A stretch of DNA of 9,351 nucleotides from Roseburia sp. (GTDB lineage Bacteria; Bacillota; Clostridia; Lachnospirales; Lachnospiraceae): the NCBI GenBank assembly GCA_019421345.1, contig JAHZFL010000036.1, positions 1 to 9,351 on the forward strand, in the 5' to 3' direction. The position numbers and the translations under genes are program-made. Of this stretch, positions 7,237-9,351 are shown one piece after another; positions within the stretch are counted from its first letter, which is position 1, and the number at the start of each line of letters is the position of its first letter. Under the pieces are notes generated by a model that saw only the letters and a list, made by a program, of their open reading frames with translations, made no database searches and was not told the origin of the DNA.

Positions 7237-7259
7237 ATTGTTTCTGTCCCTATTTTAAA

Positions 7260-7288
7260 ATTTTACTCTTTTCAACGTCTTTTTTCAA
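7260..7288 (-). promoter_or_regulatory. Candidate sigma-A promoter for pfkA
   Basis: Minus strand TTGAAA (7283-7288) and TAAAAT (7260-7265), separated by 17 bases in an A-rich setting. The predicted start lies near 7253, giving a leader of about 30 bases with the AGGAGG site in it. It faces away from the tRNA promoter. Confidence 0.65.
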
Positions 7289-7346
7289 TATAGTATGGCT
7301 GTTTTTAGAACATAGTATGAAAAATATGTTTCTTGTTTTTCTTTGC

Positions 7347-7374
7347 TTGCAAATTACAAAAACTGTGTTATAAT
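7347..7374 (+). promoter_or_regulatory. Extended -10 promoter for tRNA-Ser
   Basis: TTGCAA (7347-7352), a 16-base spacer, and a perfect TATAAT (7369-7374) preceded by TG at 7366-7367. Transcription would begin near 7381, about 36 bases before the tRNA. It is divergent from the pfkA promoter, with roughly 60 bases between their -35 boxes. Confidence 0.7.
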
Positions 7375-7416
7375 AGGATAGTATTTCCTGACAGTCCATA
7401 TCGCTGTTAAGAATCC

Positions 7417-7502
7417 GGAGACGTATCGAAGCGGTCATAACGGGGCGCACTCGAAATGCGTTGGCCCTCCGGGGCACGCGGGTTCGAATCCCGCCGTCTC
7501 CG
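7417..7502 (+). tRNA. tRNA-Ser (anticodon CGA)
   Basis: Complete class II tRNA. The acceptor stem pairs GGAGACG (7417-7423) with CGTCTCC (7495-7501), with discriminator G7502. The anticodon stem GCGCA/TGCGT encloses the loop CTCGAAA, giving anticodon CGA (7452-7454), which reads UCG serine codons. The long variable arm pairs GCCC with GGGC, as expected for serine. The T arm is GCGGG TTCGAAT CCCGC. The CCA end is not encoded (CTG follows). It has its own promoter and terminator and is not part of a visible tRNA cluster. tRNA-Ser genes lie near dnaX in other Firmicutes such as Bacillus. Confidence 0.97.
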
Positions 7503-7511
7503 CTGCATGAA

Positions 7512-7549
7512 AATCGCCGAAAATCAATGATTTTCGGCGATTATTTTTT
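7512..7549 (+). terminator. Rho-independent terminator of tRNA-Ser
   Basis: A perfect 14-bp stem (7512-7525 with 7529-7542; core ATCGCCGAAAATC) with a 3-base loop AAT, followed by ATTTTTT. It begins ten bases after the tRNA. The other strand has only a short T-run after the stem, so it acts mainly on plus-strand transcripts. Confidence 0.93.
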
Positions 7550-7611
7550 GTCATGAATTTGTCACATAAAAACGTAATTTTTGAGTTTTAAACGCATTTT
7601 TTGTCATGAAT
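7543..7611. repeat. 16-bp direct repeat beside the tRNA terminator
   Basis: ATTTTTTGTCATGAAT occurs at 7543-7558 and again at 7596-7611, identical over 16 bases with start points 53 bases apart. The first copy includes the T-run of the tRNA terminator. A partial copy (TTTGTCA) starts near 7558. It may be a local duplication or the scar of an insertion/excision event. Neither copy repeats the tRNA 3' end, so it is not a standard tRNA attachment repeat. Confidence 0.6.
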
Positions 7612-7690
7612 GAAGCTTCCGGGCGCTGTCTGCTGCTTTCTTTCACAAGGGCTTCGCATCCGCTGCACAGCATTTTTACTTTACATACAG

Positions 7691-7735
7691 AAAAAGCGGA
7701 TGTTGACCATACAAACGATCCCACATCCGCTTTTC
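7691..7735 (-). terminator. Terminator of the winged-helix gene (possibly bidirectional)
   Basis: A perfect 12-bp stem (AAAAGCGGATGT, 7692-7703, with 7723-7734) and a 19-base loop. On the minus strand it follows the stop codon of the 89-residue winged-helix gene by 13 bases and ends in TTTTTC. On the plus strand it also ends in TTTTC, so it may block transcription from both sides. Bases 7550-7747 hold no gene that I can support. Confidence 0.75.
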
Positions 7736-7747
7736 TTTCCTATCCAT

Positions 7748-8017
7748 TTACCGAATTTTTTCTGTCTCTGTCACATACTCCAAGCCTAATGTCTGATAAT
7801 AAACGTGAAACCCGCGTCTCTTTGCTTCTATATACTCTGCGTTCACCAACAATTTTATGAACTTTTGTATTTCTCTGCGTTCAAGATTCGTCATGTATTC
7901 CACATTTACTGCTTCCAGCAGCTCATTCACTGCCATCGCCCTGTTCCTGCTCCACAAAACATTTAAAATTTGATTTGCCGTGCGCGGGAGATTGTCTAAA
8001 AACACCTCATCCTTCAC
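7748..8017 (-). CDS. Short BlaI/MecI-like winged-helix regulator
   Basis: 89-residue protein resembling the DNA-binding domain of the BlaI/MecI/CopY (penicillinase repressor) family. ANQILNVLWSRNRAMAVNELLEAVN (14-38) gives the first helices with the typical VLW. RREIQKFIKLLVNAEYIEAKRRGFHVYY (47-74) gives the recognition helix and the wing. BlaI and MecI are about 120-130 residues with a C-terminal dimerisation arm; here the protein ends soon after the wing, so it is either naturally short or a reduced form. The start is a GTG at 8017, since no ATG fits; AGAGGA lies about ten bases upstream. No BlaR-type sensor protease, beta-lactamase or copper ATPase is nearby. The target is unknown; it may control itself, as two CATAATCA repeats with an imperfect TACAnnTGTA dyad lie 25-52 bases upstream of its start. 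Confidence 0.75.
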   Translation of the reverse strand: MKDEVFLDNLPRTANQILNVLWSRNRAMAVNELLEAVNVEYMTNLERREIQKFIKLLVNAEYIEAKRRGFHVYYQTLGLEYVTETEKIR

Positions 8018-8041
8018 TTATCTTTCGTCCTCTGCCTTATC

Positions 8042-8069
8042 CATAATCATTTTACATTTGTCATAATCA
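8042..8069. promoter_or_regulatory. Candidate operator: 20-bp-spaced repeats with TACAnnTGTA-like dyad
   Basis: CATAATCA occurs at 8042-8049 and 8062-8069, exactly 20 bases (two helix turns) apart. Between them is TACATTTGTC (8053-8062), a seven-of-eight match to the TACAnnTGTA dyad bound by CopY and related BlaI/MecI repressors. It lies upstream of the winged-helix gene, a natural place for autoregulation. Confidence 0.4.
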
Positions 8070-8089
8070 AATTTTAAAGTGCAAAGCGT

Positions 8090-8136
8090 ATTCTGGCAAC
8101 ATATTCTGCCCTATGCGGGCACAGAATTTTATTCTG
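8090..8136. repeat. ATTCTG repeats and imperfect hairpin in non-coding gap
   Basis: ATTCTG occurs at 8090-8095, 8103-8108 and 8131-8136, with an inverted copy CAGAAT at 8122-8127. The second copy and the inverted copy form a hairpin with an inner CCC/GGG pair and a two-base bulge. TTTT follows on the plus strand, but no plus-strand gene precedes it. The rest of the gap (8018-8403) is AT-rich and holds no gene or known RNA that I recognise. Confidence 0.4.
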
Positions 8137-8291
8137 TCTTAGATTCAAAGATTTTTCTGTGCAAAATAATTAATTTCGGTAATGCCTTGTGCAAAAGCTG
8201 GTAAGATTCAAGTTAATAACCGCCAGTTGAACTCAACATCATAACTAATAAAGACTTTGAAGTTCTGCTCCAACTATTCAAACTCCCTGTG

Positions 8292-8319
8292 AGTATAACA
8301 TAATTATTAAATATTTAAT
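8292..8319 (-). promoter_or_regulatory. Candidate extended -10 promoter and AT palindrome
   Basis: Minus strand TG-T-TATACT (-10 at 8292-8297) would direct transcription from about 8285 toward the winged-helix gene, leaving a leader of about 268 bases. No good -35 box is present; instead a 14-bp palindrome ATTAAATATTTAAT (8306-8319) occupies the spacer and -35 region. Confidence 0.3.
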
Positions 8320-8403
8320 TATTTTTTATGGATTTTTATATTCATAATATCCAAATTTCACGCCTTATTCATAGTTTCCGAACAAACAGGTATCATACGG
8401 GTA

Positions 8404-8685
8404 TCACAAATTTTCTTCATTCGCAGCCTCATTTTCTACCACTTCTATAAATTGCTTTTTTAGTTCCGGCTCATTTTTTATCATTTCTTTTCTCTTTTTA
8501 AGAAGCCGAACACTCTTTTGGCCTATATAAAATATTCCTGCCCCTGTCACCAATAATGGTAGAGCTGCTTTTGCAACTGCTGTTGCACCAATTTTTCTAT
8601 AAAGTATATCTAAATCTCCTCCTACATTCTGCAAATCTATCCTCACTTTATTATAATCTCCCAGATTTTCAATGCGACTGCTCAT
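8404..8685 (-). CDS. Small single-pass membrane protein, unknown function
   Basis: 93-residue protein that I do not recognise as a named family. The N-terminal 35 residues are polar and look helical (ENLGDYNKVRIDLQNVGGD). One hydrophobic segment spans about 36-56 (AVAKAALPLLVTGAGIFYIG). A strongly basic patch follows (RLLKKRKEMIK, 60-70), then a charged tail rich in Glu and Asn. By the positive-inside rule the C-terminal tail would be cytoplasmic. Start: ATG at 8685 with AGGA eight bases upstream. It stands alone, with 386 non-coding bases after it and 262 before it. The upstream gap carries a perfect 22-bp palindrome and a second dyad over a candidate promoter, so its expression may be controlled. 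A phage- or plasmid-type accessory protein or a small toxin-like peptide are possibilities without direct support. Confidence 0.75.
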   Translation of the reverse strand: MSSRIENLGDYNKVRIDLQNVGGDLDILYRKIGATAVAKAALPLLVTGAGIFYIGQKSVRLLKKRKEMIKNEPELKKQFIEVVENEAANEENL

Positions 8686-8739
8686 TCAATACATCCTACT
8701 TTCAAAATAAAGTCACTCTTTTCCTTAACTGCCATTTTC

Positions 8740-8761
8740 TACATGGTGCTAGCACCATGTA
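8740..8761. promoter_or_regulatory. Perfect 22-bp palindrome, likely operator
   Basis: The half-site TACATGGTGCT is followed directly by its exact reverse complement, so all 22 bases are symmetric with no loop. It lies 55 bases before the start of the 93-residue membrane protein. The lack of a loop and the length suit a dimeric DNA-binding repressor better than an RNA hairpin. I do not know which regulator binds it. Confidence 0.6.
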
Positions 8762-8823
8762 ATTATTCAACACGGAAATGAGAATCACTCCCGTTACGCA
8801 ACAAAAACCGTATTTGAACGATA

Positions 8824-8863
8824 TTGGTATAAAGTATTACCAACACCATTTTTGCCATTTCAA
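8824..8863 (-). promoter_or_regulatory. Candidate promoter overlapped by inverted repeat
   Basis: Minus strand TTGAAA (8858-8863), an 18-base spacer, then TAATAC (8834-8839). The inverted repeat TTGGTA (8824-8829) / TACCAA (8838-8843) covers the -10 box and predicted start, where a bound repressor would block polymerase. A transcript from here would carry the 22-bp palindrome in a leader of about 140 bases before the 93-residue gene. Confidence 0.4.
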
Positions 8864-8927
8864 AACCTTATAAAATAAGCGTTCCAGACGCTCTAAAGCA
8901 TAACAGTAGACTATACGCAATTTGGTT

Positions 8928-8958
8928 GAAAAACGCTGGGACAGGCATTACCTGCCCC
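8928..8958 (-). terminator. yjdF: Terminator overlapping the end of yjdF
   Basis: On the minus strand GGGGCAGG (8951-8958) pairs with CCTGTCCC (8938-8945), with one G-T pair and a 5-base loop. AGCG-TTTTTC follows. The loop contains the yjdF stop codon, so the stem uses the last coding codons. It separates yjdF from the 93-residue gene. Confidence 0.8.
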
Positions 8959-9351
8959 TATGCTTCTCTTTCTTTTTCTGCTGTTTCAGTTCAAACTGTC
9001 GCTTTTTCTCTGATTCCCGTTGTTCCCGGCTCACAGTCTTACGTTCAGTTTTTAACTGCTCCTGCTGTAATCTCAAAGCCTGTTGCGACTTCGTTCCTAT
9101 CCCGGTGTTCTGTACCTGTTTCCGCACGTCCCTCTGTACCCGTTTCGGATTACGCCCAGCTTCCTTTACATCAGTTGCCACAGCCGGACTAAATTTCAGT
9201 CGATAGTAATTTTTCATAACAAATTCATATATCTCGTAGTCTTTCGGTTTCGCTCCAAACGTAACCTTACATACAGATAGCTTTCCCTCCGATATACGTT
9301 CAAAAACACCTATCCAGAATGGTTCCTCAAAAAATACTGTCAATCTGCCCG
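8948..9351 (-). CDS. yjdF: YjdF family protein (DUF2992), 5' end cut by window edge
   Basis: 133 residues are visible; the start lies beyond the right edge. The frame stays open upstream of the TTG at 9343 and encodes Gly-Arg-Leu before TVFFEEPFWIG, matching the usual (S)GRLTVFFE start of this family, so the TTG is not a true start. The N-terminal part (TVFFEEPFWIGVFERISEGK, then VTFGAKPKDYEIYEFV) is a small folded domain. From about residue 60 the protein is a long, highly charged, probably helical tail (RNPKRVQRDV, TKSQQALRLQQEQ, SREQRESEKK) ending in the family's typical KEKHRGR. YjdF's biochemical role is not established. In Firmicutes its gene is often controlled by the yjdF-motif riboswitch, which binds azaaromatic compounds, suggesting a part in handling toxic planar molecules. 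Any such riboswitch would lie just outside this window. Its terminator overlaps the stop codon. Confidence 0.93.
   Translation of the reverse strand, partial: GRLTVFFEEPFWIGVFERISEGKLSVCKVTFGAKPKDYEIYEFVMKNYYRLKFSPAVATDVKEAGRNPKRVQRDVRKQVQNTGIGTKSQQALRLQQEQLKTERKTVSREQRESEKKRQFELKQQKKKEKHRGR

Noticed and set aside
7250..7477. Minus-strand 75-residue frame overlapping the tRNA and pfkA promoter
   Set aside because: It runs across the tRNA-Ser gene and two promoters, has no ribosome site, and its sequence looks random.
7478..7502. tRNA-Ser 3' end as an active attachment site for an integrated element
   Set aside because: No second copy of the tRNA 3' end and no integrase gene are visible in the window.
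7612..7690. Possible SRP (4.5S/scRNA) gene, because Bacillus has tRNA-Ser, scr and dnaX together
   Set aside because: The conserved core with GGTC..GGAAGGAAGCAGCC is absent from this stretch on both strands; the AGCAGC-like similarity is too short.
7606..7860. Plus-strand 84-residue frame after the tRNA
   Set aside because: It crosses a strong hairpin terminator and the antisense of the winged-helix gene, with no ribosome site or promoter.
9341..9343. TTG at 9343 as the yjdF start
   Set aside because: The frame is open upstream and encodes Gly-Arg before Leu, matching the usual family N-terminus, so the true start is outside the window.

Overview
The window looks like the chromosome of a low-to-mid-GC Firmicute, most likely a Lachnospiraceae-type Clostridium. 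The grounds are the dnaX-ybaB-recR cluster, a split (two-subunit) transketolase, a PFK of the GGDCQALN/GGNGT/PKTIDND type, a C-terminal LysM domain with two cysteines, and clear AGGAGG-type ribosome binding sites. This is recognition from memory; no search was run. Nearly all protein genes lie on the minus strand, so transcription runs from high to low coordinates.

The left three quarters (about 7290 down to 1580) is one long minus-strand block: pfkA, dnaX, ybaB, recR, then transketolase N- and C-terminal subunits. A good promoter lies before pfkA (TTGAAA-17-TAAAAT). A second good one lies inside the block between dnaX and ybaB (TTGACG-17-TACAAT). A long hairpin with a T-run closes the block after the transketolase genes. 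The block couples glycolysis and the pentose-phosphate pathway (PFK, transketolase) to the DNA polymerase III clamp loader (DnaX) and recombination repair (RecR with the nucleoid-associated YbaB). dnaX carries an exact A AAA AAG slippery heptamer followed at once by a -1 frame stop, the same layout that makes the gamma subunit in E. coli. Beyond the terminator is a separate minus-strand gene for a membrane-anchored protein with an apparently inactive JAB/MPN-like N-terminal domain and a C-terminal LysM domain.

At 7347-7549, on the plus strand and divergent from pfkA, is a self-contained tRNA-Ser(CGA) unit with an extended -10 promoter and a strong terminator. To its right the character changes: more AT-rich DNA, small genes and long non-coding gaps, as in an accessory segment beside a tRNA gene. 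It holds a short BlaI/MecI-like winged-helix protein with no partner gene, a 93-residue single-pass membrane protein of unknown role, and the 5'-truncated yjdF (DUF2992) gene running off the right edge. Several dyads and direct repeats in the gaps look like operator sites, including a perfect 22-bp palindrome. No CRISPR array, insertion sequence or transposase was seen. I found no convincing new multi-gene system; the best leads are the dnaX frameshift site, the pseudo-JAMM/LysM protein and the palindromic control sites.
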